Origin: Penelope pileata
Lineage: Eukaryota > Chordata > Aves > Galliformes > Cracidae
Length of the DNA: 64,000 bases
Reading direction: 5' to 3'
Assembly (NCBI GenBank): GCA_013396635.1
Contig: WBMW01005646.1
Coordinates: forward strand, 624,523 to 688,522
Part shown: positions 26,101-38,600 of the stretch, piece after piece
How the letters are laid out: each line of letters starts with the position of its first letter
Position numbering within the stretch: the stretch's first letter is position 1
Made by a program: the position numbers and the translations under genes
The notes under the pieces: generated by a model
Told to the model about the DNA's origin: nothing
Databases searched by the model: none
What the model saw: the letters and a program-made list of their open reading frames with translations, nothing else

Positions 26101-29100
26101 AAAAAAAACCATGTTGATAATACCAGCCTTTTTTTTTTTTTGTGGCTGTCTAAATATAGAGAACGTTTCAGTGTTAAAAATACTTATCAGTAACTTCATC
26201 TCAGTAGTCATTATGGCTCACCTTTGAGAAATGAGAACTTCATTTATCCATCTTGCTCTGAAGATAAATGCTTCCACAGACTGCTCCTACAGTTCTTAAA
26301 TTGTTTTCAGTCTTAAATTTTCATGTTGCATGGTTAACGAAAGGCTCTACTTTAAGTGGTGTTATCTATTACTAAGGTACTTCGACAATCTTTGGACAAA
26401 CTGGGTCTCAGGAACATTGGCATCATCGCTGCGGATGGAGATTGGAACGTTTCAAAGGAGATGATAGTTGATCCCTATCTTAATGATGCTGTTCAGGTAG
26501 TCGGGTAAGTGTGGGAGAAGGGAGGAATGACACACATTACTGTCACTTCATTTTTGTAAATAAGTCTTCACCTCCATTTTGAGAAGTCATGTAGTCATAG
26601 CTCCTAGTCACATTTTTTTTTTTTTTTTTTTTTTTTGAAATCATCACATACAGTGGTAACTGACTGCTCCTTACCATTCTTCTCTCAGCTTTCAGTTTAG
26701 TGCATGTGTAAGGTGGTCTTTTCCATCATTTCTCTCAAGTGTTGAGATAGGAGGTAGGTTGTAGGCTTCTTACTTTAGTACTATCAAATGGCAGGAGACT
26801 TATAGCTAATCTGCATGTGCATCTTCAAAGTCAAAAAAGCTTTAGGATGGAATTCTCCATATGGAATTGGCTGTAACTTCAGACGAACTTGAACTTTCAC
26901 CCTGATGTTTCTCACCCCATTGTAGGTCCTTTACTTGTGATATTTCCAGTCATGTCCAAAAGCTAAAAGACTTGCTTTCATCTGGTAACATCCAAAGTTA
27001 GGCTTTATCACTTTAAAAGCAATCTCAATTTCAGCAGATAGGAGTGGCCACTGTTGCAGTTCTGGCGAAGGGGCAACTTAACTATTTGTCTGCAGGCTTG
27101 CTCGCTGATACGCTTTGTTTCTACCTTGCTTTCTGTCAACTATCTTCTACTGCTTTTGCTTTCTTGCTTATCATTGAATTCTCAAAACTATTAAAAGATT
27201 TTCTTTTTTAAAAGCTGTAGCTTGTTCACAGTGGAAATTAACTCTATATGTGTAAATGGTTCACTTGTATTGCATTTACTACTTCTGTTATTAGCCTTAT
27301 TATAAGAACATGATTGTGGTCCCTAATGTACTGTTTGTCTGCATTTATATGTAAGGGTGTGTGATATTTTTTTAAACTGATCTATGGTGCAAAATTTGTA
27401 GCAAGACAATTAAGCAGGGTTTTTTTTTTTTTTTTTATATGCATTGGGCTTCCAAACATTGATCGCCTGGAAGTGTTTTCCTGAGAAATATCAATTATAA
27501 TGCCAGTATTGCGTAACTAATTTTTGTGTGGTTGTTTTATTTCTAGTAAGGCAAGACATATATCAGCAAGTTGATAGTGCATTAGGAAATGTTTTAGTTA
27601 TGATTTGCATGCTAACAAAACTTGTGGAATTGATGTTCTGAATATAGATGGTTCTTATTTTGTTGTTTCTTCAAGAGCTTTATAGAGTAAAGGCTTAAAC
27701 TGCAACCTGGGGGTGTTTTGCTTTTTTTTTTTTTTTTTTAAGTATCCTTTAGGACATTGGACAAGTTCTGCTTCTTCTTTAAGATGAAAGTGTTTTTTCC
27801 CCAACTTCTCTACCCCTGCTGATTAGAGTGAAGAGTTAGGGGAATATATCCAGTAGTGTTGTTATCTGTTAGGACATTCAGTTCAATACACAGGCAGCAA
27901 AATGAGAACACTATGTTTCTTGACCAGTGCTGACTTTAAGACAACCAATTACCAGTGTTCTTGCTGACCTAGAAAAAGATAGTAGCAGTTAGATATCTGT
28001 CCTTCAACTCAAGTTCATAAAATTTCTAAAAGTACACTGAATTCTATCTTTTAGATATCTCTGTATAATTTTGTACAAAATCTACTATTCAGTCTTTTTT
28101 CTTGAGTAGTCCTTTTCTCTGCAATCCTTTTCTGTACGTTGTTCTGTAATCTATTTCCAAGTATAACCCTGTTTGTGACTTATAGCTCTATTTTGAAATG
28201 GGAACTTGGGATTAAAATTGTATTATTTAGAAATACAAAAGAAAAAAGGAAAAAATGAAGGTTACCAAGCTGTTACTATTCGGTGTGCTTCAATTCCATT
28301 GGTTGAGGGAGCAATCTTAATGAACATATTGCTTGTCACTATTTCATATCAATGAGTTCTAGCAGTTGCCATTGAAAATAGAATTTCTTTAGAAGAAGGC
28401 AAAAGAAGCCTTTATCTGTTACTAAATCAAATGGCTTATCTGGTACTCGTAGAACACTTGAGAATGGAAGAAGAAAAGAAAATTCTTAATGTAGTTAGCT
28501 CAAGCCTTAAAGTGCGTTGTTATGCTTCTGTATTTTGTTTTCAAGACTGTCTTATGTTATTTTGATGGTTGCTTTTTTTTTTCCTGTGTTTGTGTAGTAG
28601 TACATCTTCATGCTAATCTTTTCCTGTTGTCTTACTTATGGCTTGGTACCACCTCTTTGTTAAACACTGCAGACAAAATACATGTCTAACAAAGACTACC
28701 TGCTTAGTAAGTTCTTTCTTGAAGGTTTATATGCCAATACGCAATTAGACTTAAATATATTACACTATTTTTTCTGATTTTTTTTTTTTAGAAGTTGACA
28801 AAGTAAAAAATGTTTCTCCATAGTCCCCAGCAACTTAAGTTATCTTTGACTTGTAAGCCATTATTAATGGATGGTGATTATATGTTGGATGATTTAAAAA
28901 AAAAAAAAAAAAAAAAGGTAGGAAAAATAAATCTGCCTTTAGGTCAGTTTTTGTTAACCAGACAGAACAAATCAAATTTTATTTTTAGTTGATGCATCAT
29001 AAGTCTTTTCTAATACATTGATCAAATGGCAGAAATGATTGCTGACACTTCAGGTTTTTCCCCCCTCTCCTATTGTCTGTCACTTAAAAATAATAACAAA

Positions 29101-29598
29101 AAAAGATTGTAAGTCTTAGAAATAATGAGGAGGGATCGCATGTGTTATTTTAGAATGGCCATGGCTCTTACATAGGGGATAGTTGTTCTGTTGATTTTTA
29201 CACTTAATGTAGTTGCAGCTTTAGGGGAATCATTAGCCTTATGATCAAGGAAGGCTTTCTCATTCCAATAGGTAGAACAAGTTCACTTTGCTGTTATTTG
29301 CTTTTTCTGAGATAGAAGATGTTCTCTTGAAGAGAGATTAATTGACTTGTCCAAGAGTATGCTAAGCTGGTGGAAGAAAAAAACTGATTTAAAAAAAAAT
29401 GCTGTCTTCAGGATCTGTTTAGTGATTGTTTATTTATTTGGAATATTCTGCTTTTTGCCATTTGTTTTAAACGGGATTTTTTATTACGTAGTTCAAAGCA
29501 CAAGCTGGAAACTTCATCTGGGTTTTATGTAAATGACCCCAAGACATAATTGGTAAATAAACTATATTTCTAAATTGAGATAGATTTTACTTTGAAAA

Positions 29599-29630
<32 letters not shown>

Positions 29631-32600
29631 TCTTTTTGTGGCATTTCTGGGGATGTTTTCTGTTTTTTTTGACTGACTCTGGATGCCACATCTGGAGGTC
29701 ATCTGGTTGAACCTCCCTGTGTGAAGCAGATGCAGTTAGCTCCTAGTGCTGGGGTTTGCTCATTTGACTTTGAATATCTTCACATTTTTGGGTGACTTAT
29801 TCTACATATTTGACCATGCTAATGTTCTTTTACCCTTTTCCATTTTTTTTCTAAAATTCAATAATTATACTTAGCCAAATTTTCCAACAGTTGCCAGCCT
29901 GTACTGTTGCAGGGGATTATCCTATCCCAAGTGCAGGACTTTCTTTCCATTTGTTGAACTTGACAAGGTTTCTGTTAGCCTGTTTTTTCTCCTGGTCTGC
30001 CTAGAGCCTTTCAAGTAACAGCCCTCCTTCTCAGTGTATAGCCTCTGAGCTTCCTGGGTTCTGCTGTTACTCAATTATCAAACAGTATTGGCCCTGGTTT
30101 AGCCTTCGGGCACATCACTAGTAATCAGTGCCTGATCGGATTTTTCTGTACAATTTGGTGGGAGACCTTGCTAAACACAAGGCACGTGACGTGCGCAGAT
30201 TTCAACTTATCCGCACAGGTAGTCATAGTTTTCACAGAAGGCAATTGAATTTGTCAGATATTGTTTGCACCTGGCAAATCCGTGCTGCTGTTTCCAGTAA
30301 TCTTCCTATCTTTCATGTGCTTGGAAATAGCTTCCAGAAAGACTTCCTTATGGTCTTTCCCAGGATAGATTGACAGGCCAACAGTTGCTTGGATCCTTCT
30401 TTAAGACAGGGCTACAGTGGTCTTCCTCTAGTCATCAGAAACCCTAATCACTAAATGCTTCAGCCTTAGTGTGTATGATAAGTCTGCAAACTGGATATTG
30501 CCTTATTCTAATACAAGATAGAATAGGAAAATATGATGCAAATATAATATTGAGTTCAGCATTCTTTGGGACAGAAAAATGTGAGATCTCACACTATTGT
30601 CAGACTACATAAGCGAGTTCAGATTCTAATCCATGAAAAAGAACTTGCTGCACTGTTTCTTATGGGTGGTGTTCCCTGTTAGAGAAGATTATATATTGTA
30701 GAAATGTATGCATGAAGTGTGAAAGTAGTTAGGCATTTGATATTACTTGAATTTCAAGTATAGCAAATGCTATTTAGGGACCACGTGAATTTGAAGAAGC
30801 AACATAGTTAGCCTTGCTTTTATGTGACACTTCAGATTTGTTTCAGTAATTTTCAAGACCTCACCATGTCTCTTGGGAAGTGTACAGTAGTTGCAATTAG
30901 AAACTTGAAATAAGATGCAGTTGAGTAATGAGGTATGTATGTGTCTGGGTTTTTTTCTCATTTCTTCTCTTGGTTGCATCTAGAAAAAGCTGATGTCATC
31001 TGTGTTGCTTCACTGTTAAACTGAACAGTCAGTTAGATGGGAGAATAGATGAAAGTGATTCCTTTTAATTGTTTACTTTGCTTTCACAAGACCTATACAG
31101 TTACTGCTCGGTTGTCCTTGTCCTGTTGTATTTGGTTCTTCTAGCCTAACCCTCAATGTTGTATTATCACAGTGGCTGATCTGCAAATAGAGCATCTTGC
31201 ATGGAAACTTAAATGCTTTGTTTGTCTTTAACTTAATCTGCAGCTTTGTGTGTAAGAAAGCAAGAACCAAATGTTTTTCACTTTTTCTTTTGTCATGTAG
31301 TGGGGTTATGCATGGCAGAGGAAGATGTCCTTCTTTGAAAGCAGTTTGTGCTTTACAATCTGTTTGTTACAGTGAACAAAATGTAATAGTTTTTGTCCCA
31401 GTTAAAATAACAAGAATTGAAATATAGTTGTTTTGTTCTAAGCATGCTCAAAGAGTGCTGAAGGAGATGCTGCCTTTCCCAATTTAAACTTTTGACAACT
31501 TGAAAAACATTTTTCATGTATTCCTTCTCTCTGTTGTCTGCTATCTTCTTTTTTTTTTCTCCCAAAGCTGTTGAGGTACACACTGGATAAGCATGGTCTG
31601 CAGCAGGTGAGGATCATAGCCAGCGATAGACTGTGGGAGCCCATTTCCTTTGTCTTGCTGATTGACTCTGAGCTCCACGAAGTGGTCGATGTGATTGGGT
31701 AGGGGGTTCTCTTTTTGTCTTTCTTGGTGGTTTGGTTTGTTCACAGATTGTCTTCGTGTTTATTTATGAACAGTAGCAAAGCTTTACCTCTCTGTACTGT
31801 TACCTGCAATGGAAGGTTTGCTACTATAATCTTCCTTACTAACCCTTCCTTACTAACATTGAGTCACATAAGCTAAAACCCCAACCTGGTCAAGAGCTAA
31901 ACTTCCAGCCTGGTCACAGCGTAAAGCTTTTAATTGAATCATGCATTTTGTATCTTGGGAAAGACTCCAACTGGCTGTGGCTGTGCTTCTGTTGATTTGA
32001 ATGGGTTTTTGTCCACCTATTTTACTCTGAGGGTTGCTTTGGTTCCTGTATTTGATATACAAAAAGTGCTTTAACTTCACAGCTTTGTATGCAGCTTTGT
32101 ATCGCTGGCTTCACTCTTCTGTTGTTAAAGAAACTGGTGTGATCCAGAAACAAATTGGGACTTTGATTCCTTTTCATTGCAATAATGTCTTGATTCGCAG
32201 TTCACATTTTGTTATGATGGGAATACAATGTTTGGGAAATATGCAACCGGCTGACTTGTTTTTCTAGTTCTGGGTTTCATCATGATGGTAATGTTTTGTG
32301 AAGGTAGTAGACTAAATTTGAAGCTGATCATTGACTTTTGAGTAGAAATGTGTAAGATTTGCTCATTAACTTTTATTGTAGCTCTAAATTTTAATTACTA
32401 GGTTCCATAAGCTTGGCTGACCCAATCATGTGCATCAAACATGGCTGATTCTGCTTCAACTTGAGTCTTTACCATTTGACCAACAGGACATGTAGAAATG
32501 AAGGCCAAACTCAGATAGGAGGCAGTGCTCTGAAAAAACCAACCCCTCCTCTCTTTCTAAACAAGAAGTATCTGAACACTTTCTTGCAGGTGGGGCCTTG

Positions 32601-35600
32601 GATCATAGGTGGGTCAATGAGTGAGGGCAGTTATCAACTCACTCTGACTGGATACAAATCTACTGTAGTTACCGTGATCCCAACATTGTGAGCATGATTC
32701 CTTTCTTGGCAGCAGCAATTATGTACTCAGTGTCAGTTCCTGAAGCTCAACTGTTTTCATGCTATCCCAGTAAACTGTAGATGCTTAACTCTGTGCGATA
32801 AATTTCAGTTTCAGAGTTCATACTCTGATTCAATCTTAACAGGGAGCTGAAATAGACTCTTGTGTAATGGATCATCAGCTGGCTACTACACGTTCTGTGG
32901 TGCGTGTCTCCTCAGAGCCTCTTTTCAGAAATGTTTTTGAAATTCTTCTTAATTTGAAACTGCAAAAAATGTTTCAGACAGCTAGGGTTTTACTTGAATG
33001 TACAAAAATCCAACAATGTTGGTTTTGGCAATCTCATTTGTCTCATCAGGCAAGCCAGCTGTGAAATTAGTTAAAGCTATTGCTTTTGTTATTTTGCACT
33101 GTTTGCATCTAGGCTTCATCTTAACGTTATTGCAATGGCTAGAAATGAGGGAGAGCCCTGAAGAGACTCTATAAAGCTGTTAATAGATATTCACCCATGT
33201 AGGGATGACCTAGGTCACCAAAGCTCTTTATAATGTGGTATTTCCAAACAGCTTTTCAGAGCTATTACAGCTGTCCCAGTTTTATCACAGAAATGAAATA
33301 TAATGAATTCTAAACTAATACTACAAAGATGAACTAGCAAATTCCATGCTTATTCCTAGTATTTCAGATGTGCTGCTTGTTTATAACACAATGTAAAGCA
33401 GTTAGTTCAATTTTGCATGCTTTATGGTTAGAGACCAAGCTATTCTGACTCTCCATGTTGAAAAGTTTTCCCCCCTCTTCCTGCTAATTGAAAGAAAACA
33501 TTTTAATGTCAGTGAATACAAAAAAATCTTTTTCTTTTAACCTAATATAAGTTCAGAATGCCATTAGATGACAATTCTTGGTCTCTTTGGTTTGAAGTAT
33601 CAGTGTTCTTAACCTGTTCTAAATACACATTTAGCTAAACATAGATGTCACAGAAAACCAAGCCTTTTAAATTTTTCAAAAGCTGATTATGAACAAAATA
33701 ACCTTAGGAGTAATGTTGCAGAATCTTGTTTTTCCATGATAGAATTATGATATGGTGCTTGCAACAGTAGGAATTGGAACTGTCCCAGGTGCGTTCCAGG
33801 CTTGTGTTCTGAGTGAGCGTGAAAAGTACAAAACACAACGTTGTTAGCTGACAAATAATATTTTCTAGAGTTGTTGTTGAGAAGTAAATTTTGAAGCTTT
33901 TCATTCATGCTTTTCTGCAAAGCTTTGTTGCAATGATAGTATTATATGGTTGTCTTTTTCTTTTTTTAATTTAATTTGTATGATCTTCTATGACCTTACT
34001 GATACATAAGAGAAAAATTGCGGAAAAACTTGCTATTTTCTCCTGATTTTTTTTTCCTCCCTTCTCTTCTTTGACGTGTTGCTATATGCAAAATAAAAAG
34101 TAGCACAAATGTTTTATTTCTTAACATAGTCATATAAATGAAGTCACTGTAGACAATTATGTGGTGCAGAATTTGTAGCCCTTAAGTAGCAAAGTTGTTA
34201 TATCTGATTTAATGTAGCTGCTCTACACAGGCAATTGTGGGTTTTTCACATGAGTTATACTGCTCCATCCACTGTATAGAACACATCTAATCTGATAATA
34301 GTTTTAACATATTTTGTTACCACTCTGTTAAGACGTAAAAGTTGAAAACCAGAAAAATGACCATGATGTGCACTTAAATCAAAGCATTCAAAACATCTGT
34401 CTTCCTCCTTTTCTGGCTCCAGAGAAACTGAAAAGAGGAGGAAACTGAAAATATTTTTTTCATATAGTAAATGACAGTGGTTTGGAGACTGTAAACACTG
34501 ACAGTAAATTTTTTTTCTGGCACTGAAAGAACATTATTAAACTTGTGGCATATTTAGTTGTAATTCTGTTCCTACCATTCCTTTCATTACCTTTTCTTCA
34601 CCAAGAATCATTGTTGATTCACCCTTCTATGTTATGCATTGCTTTTTTCCTCCTTCTTTGAAATAGTCTTCTGTTCTAGTGTCTCTGGTTTCCTGCGCTT
34701 TTGAACAGGGAATCCAAAAGCCTGCTACTTCCACTGAAGCATCATATCTATAAGGATGAGGTGTAAATGCTGTAATGCAGTTCATCTTTTCAGGCAGCAG
34801 GCAGGGTAGTAGGTGTTTAGGAGTCTGTGGTTTTCCTGAAACATTAACTGGGATACTAGGGTCTCTCCAACTGCTAGTGGCCCTTAAATGGGCCAATTAT
34901 CTTCTGAGAGTAAACTATAGTTGCTCCTGTGTAGCAATTGTTCATCTCCAGTGGAATAAAGAGATTGTTTTCACTGCTGAAGAAGTAAAGCCCATCGTTC
35001 TGGACACAGCTTGTCTCTTTTATTTTGCTAGTTGTTAATTGTTGAGACTGTAGAGTGGCACAAAATGTCCAAAAGAGAATTTTAACGTGATATTATGTTT
35101 CCTTTAAATCACATTGAATTCAACAAATCCACTGCATAATGTGTGTGAAAGTCTACGCTGTAAGCTGATAGCAAATGTTTATTTTGTGCACTTGTTTGAG
35201 TCTTAAAGTATACAGTCTACAGTGCTTATAACAGTCTTTCAAAAACAATTTCTTCTTAAAAAAATTAGTGTAGTTTTCATATAGATTGGGAGCTATGTAC
35301 TTGATTAATCATGTCCTGCTTTCTTAGAACTAATTTAGATATTAAAGTAGAGCAATACAACCTCGGTTAACAGCAGTGTCTGAGTGAAAAGCAAGTCAGT
35401 GTAAATTGTGTTCATTAACAGTAACTGAAATTGCATCTAAGAGCAGGGAAAAATAATCCATTTCTCGACTGGTGGTGAAACTGTTTTGCATGCTTGCAGA
35501 CCGATGGGACAGTAGGTGGATGTTATAAGAATGTGGGTTTTAGATGGAGCAAGGATGCTGGTTCAAGTTTTTATTTGGCAGAGATAGTGACTTAATTTTT

Positions 35601-38600
35601 AAGATAAAGATCGTCAGGTTGTGCAGTGTAGAAATGCAAATCTATTCCTTCCCTGCTTTGTCTTTGCAAGCTACGCTCTTCATGCCATTACAAAAACCTT
35701 CACTTGGTACTAAGGTAATACTTGTGTTTTCAAGCCAAAGGGAAAATGTATGCTAATCTGCACAACAGAGACAAGACTGTAGCTAAAGTCTCTATCTGTT
35801 GTGTTATCCATAGTGAGGCTAAGTATGAAGGACTACAATACAGAGAAGTAGCCTATTTTCCAATAATTGAAACCAACAATCAACCTAGAAAAATCTGTAG
35901 AGTTTCTTTGTGTCCCTGACTAACAAATTGGTAAATTCATGAAGTTTCAGCCTTTTAGTAAAGGAAATGTTTATGCCTTCCTTTCCAATGGTGATGATTT
36001 TGCTTTATTGTATATATTTAGCGTGTTCAATGAGTGCCTTAACTGAGAGGAATGACCTTGATTTCTGCAAGTGATTTAAAAGGTTTTATTTCAGCCAGGC
36101 TAGTTTGCCACACTGATTATATTCAATCATAACATTCAGTAGTCTTCATTTGGGAGAAGATATTTGTACTCATACTAAGGAAGGCCTTAGGAAGAAAACT
36201 AGCTTTCTTTTTGTTTCACTTATTGTCAGTTTACACCTCTTTAGCTCTTATCATCCCCTCAGCATGCCTTTTTTGAAAGCTGAGTTTATGAAAAATGTGT
36301 GCAAAAAGAGCCAAGATCAAGTTCAGGTGTGAAGGCATAAATGCAACTAAGTGTTTAGAATAATGCCTTGTACTGTATCTTGTTGATTTACAATTATTTA
36401 AACTTTTGTCTACAGTAGTACAAGATAGCATGTTACAGTTACTTTTACAAGTTATCAAGCTCAATTTCAGGATACAGTGTTGCTTTAGCAAGCTGCGGAA
36501 GTTGTGTGATATGTTTAAAGCTAGGTTTACCTATGTTGATATGTTTTAAAGAAATAATCTTGTACTAATGCAAATATAAGTTATGACATATTACAAATTT
36601 CTCTGTAATATGGATTTTCTATCCTATTAGTATTATTCCAAGACAAGTTTGTTTTTCAGTTTCATTTTGTAGTAGAGGAATTATTACTTCCAGGCTTTGA
36701 TTTTTCTTTTTGTGACTAGTGCTCTTTCTTTTTAAAATATTGCATAGGGCTCACTACCCTGGAACAAAAACAGTGCCAAATGCATTACTAACTCAGAAGA
36801 AACTGTGGGCTTCGGAAGATTATAGTACTTTCAACGATGAAGTAGGTGCAGGCTGTTGGGCTCGGATCCTAAACCAAAACTACGTAAACGGAAACATGAC
36901 CTCGTAAGTGTTGTGCATTGTTGCTAGCTTTTAGAACTTCATGTGTAAAGATTATCTAAAGTACCATATAACACATCCTTCTGTTAAGACTGCAGGTAAA
37001 CTGGAATGGTCTTCTCTGTCAGTCTGAATTCAGGTATACTGAGATGTGAAGTCTACTGTCCTTAACCACTTGGAGATTTCCACAAAATTTAATACGTTCT
37101 GGAGTTAGTTTCACATGTATCCATTGGCCTATACAGCTGAATTCAGATGTCTTTCAGATTCTGATGATACTTTTTAAAAAGGGAATGTTAAGAAGAACTA
37201 ACATGAAAAACACAGGAAGAAAATAGCATAATAATGTTCATCTAGCTGTATGTTTCCTATGGTCTTTATCAGGTTGTTTGTCTTTAGTTAAAAGGACTAG
37301 GTAAGGATTTTACTATCTAGTGTTTTTTATACAATTTCTTTTTGATAATCCATTCTAAAATTCCCTGTAGTTTTTTGATACCTTTACTATCTTCTGTACA
37401 TTTGCGTGCCAAACTGAAATCTAGACGAAAGTTATTGGGAAATTACATAAGTCAGTTTTAAAACAAGAGAGGAAATGTACTTTTTTTCCAGTGAAAGAAC
37501 TATTAAGCAAAATAATTTCAAAGCTTTTAGCTTTTACATAACTTCATTTTGGATTGGTGAAGATAAATGTTTTTGCCTGAAATACTTGAAACAGAGCAGA
37601 AAGCACTTGCATGCTTGTAAAGGGAAATTTGAGTTGATTGTGCTCTATGAGACTTGTCTCCTGGGAATTTAAAGTTTCTTAGCATATAAATATTCACTAT
37701 GTGAATTCCTGAGTCTCATATGCTTCAGTATTTTATTTTGAGGTTGGTCTTATTCCTGTTGTTTTCTTCTTCTTTTTATAGGCCTTTTGCAATTATATAA
37801 ACCCGATTTGTTTATCTATGTGGCAGCCATATCCTGTATTTGGAAATTATTATAGAGTAGATCCAAATCAGTAAATTCATTATTGCATTTATCTTGGCTT
37901 TTATATTGAAAATCAATTCTTTCTGATGAAAGAAGGCTTATCTTTCTGCTAAACTCATTTCCTCTGAGCTTGAGTTCTCTATGTTCCTGTTGCCTTATAT
38001 TGAATTTGCGCAGAATTTAATTTGAGGAAACTACGGAATTTACAACTTCAGTTGTTTTTATGAGCACATTTTTGAAGGAATTTAGGATCTCTCCTCAAAT
38101 GTATGTATCATGTGATGAATCTCAGACGATGTTAGAATGTGAGCCCTTTGCACTCACCTATGCACAAATGCATAATCATACGCCAGCTTTTGTTTTCTGA
38201 AACTCTTGTATTAAACTGTATTTGCATGCCTGTGGCTGCACAGATCTTAAATTTAAGGCTTAGCAGCAGATTTGCATTGAAGAACAGATCAGAAAACCTG
38301 AAAAAATTGACCTGGTCAACATGCTGACACAACATGTTAAAATAACTCCTGGAATGGCTGATTAGAGTTGTGTTTTGTACTTTATTTGTGTGGAAAAAAG
38401 ACTGATTATATTTCTTACTGGTGCTTAAAAAACAAACAAACCAAAAGCCATCAGAGGATTTGAGGGAAGAGTAAGGAAGGGGTGTTCTTTGTTTTTTCTC
38501 TCCTTATAGCGGGGAAGATTTTCTTTGCATGGAAAGATTCTATTTCTTTTTTTATTTCTAGCTAGGAAGTTTTTCTCACTATGTGCTAGAGAAAAAGAGG

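Larger units (their letters stand above)
20507..26376 (+). other. GALC: GALC intron 6
   Basis: Long intron between exon 6 and exon 7a. It contains an A-run near 22302-22318, an old CR1 fragment (about 23570-23880) and a younger CR1 3' end (about 25205-25640), both antisense to GALC. The rest is unassigned. Confidence 0.6.
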
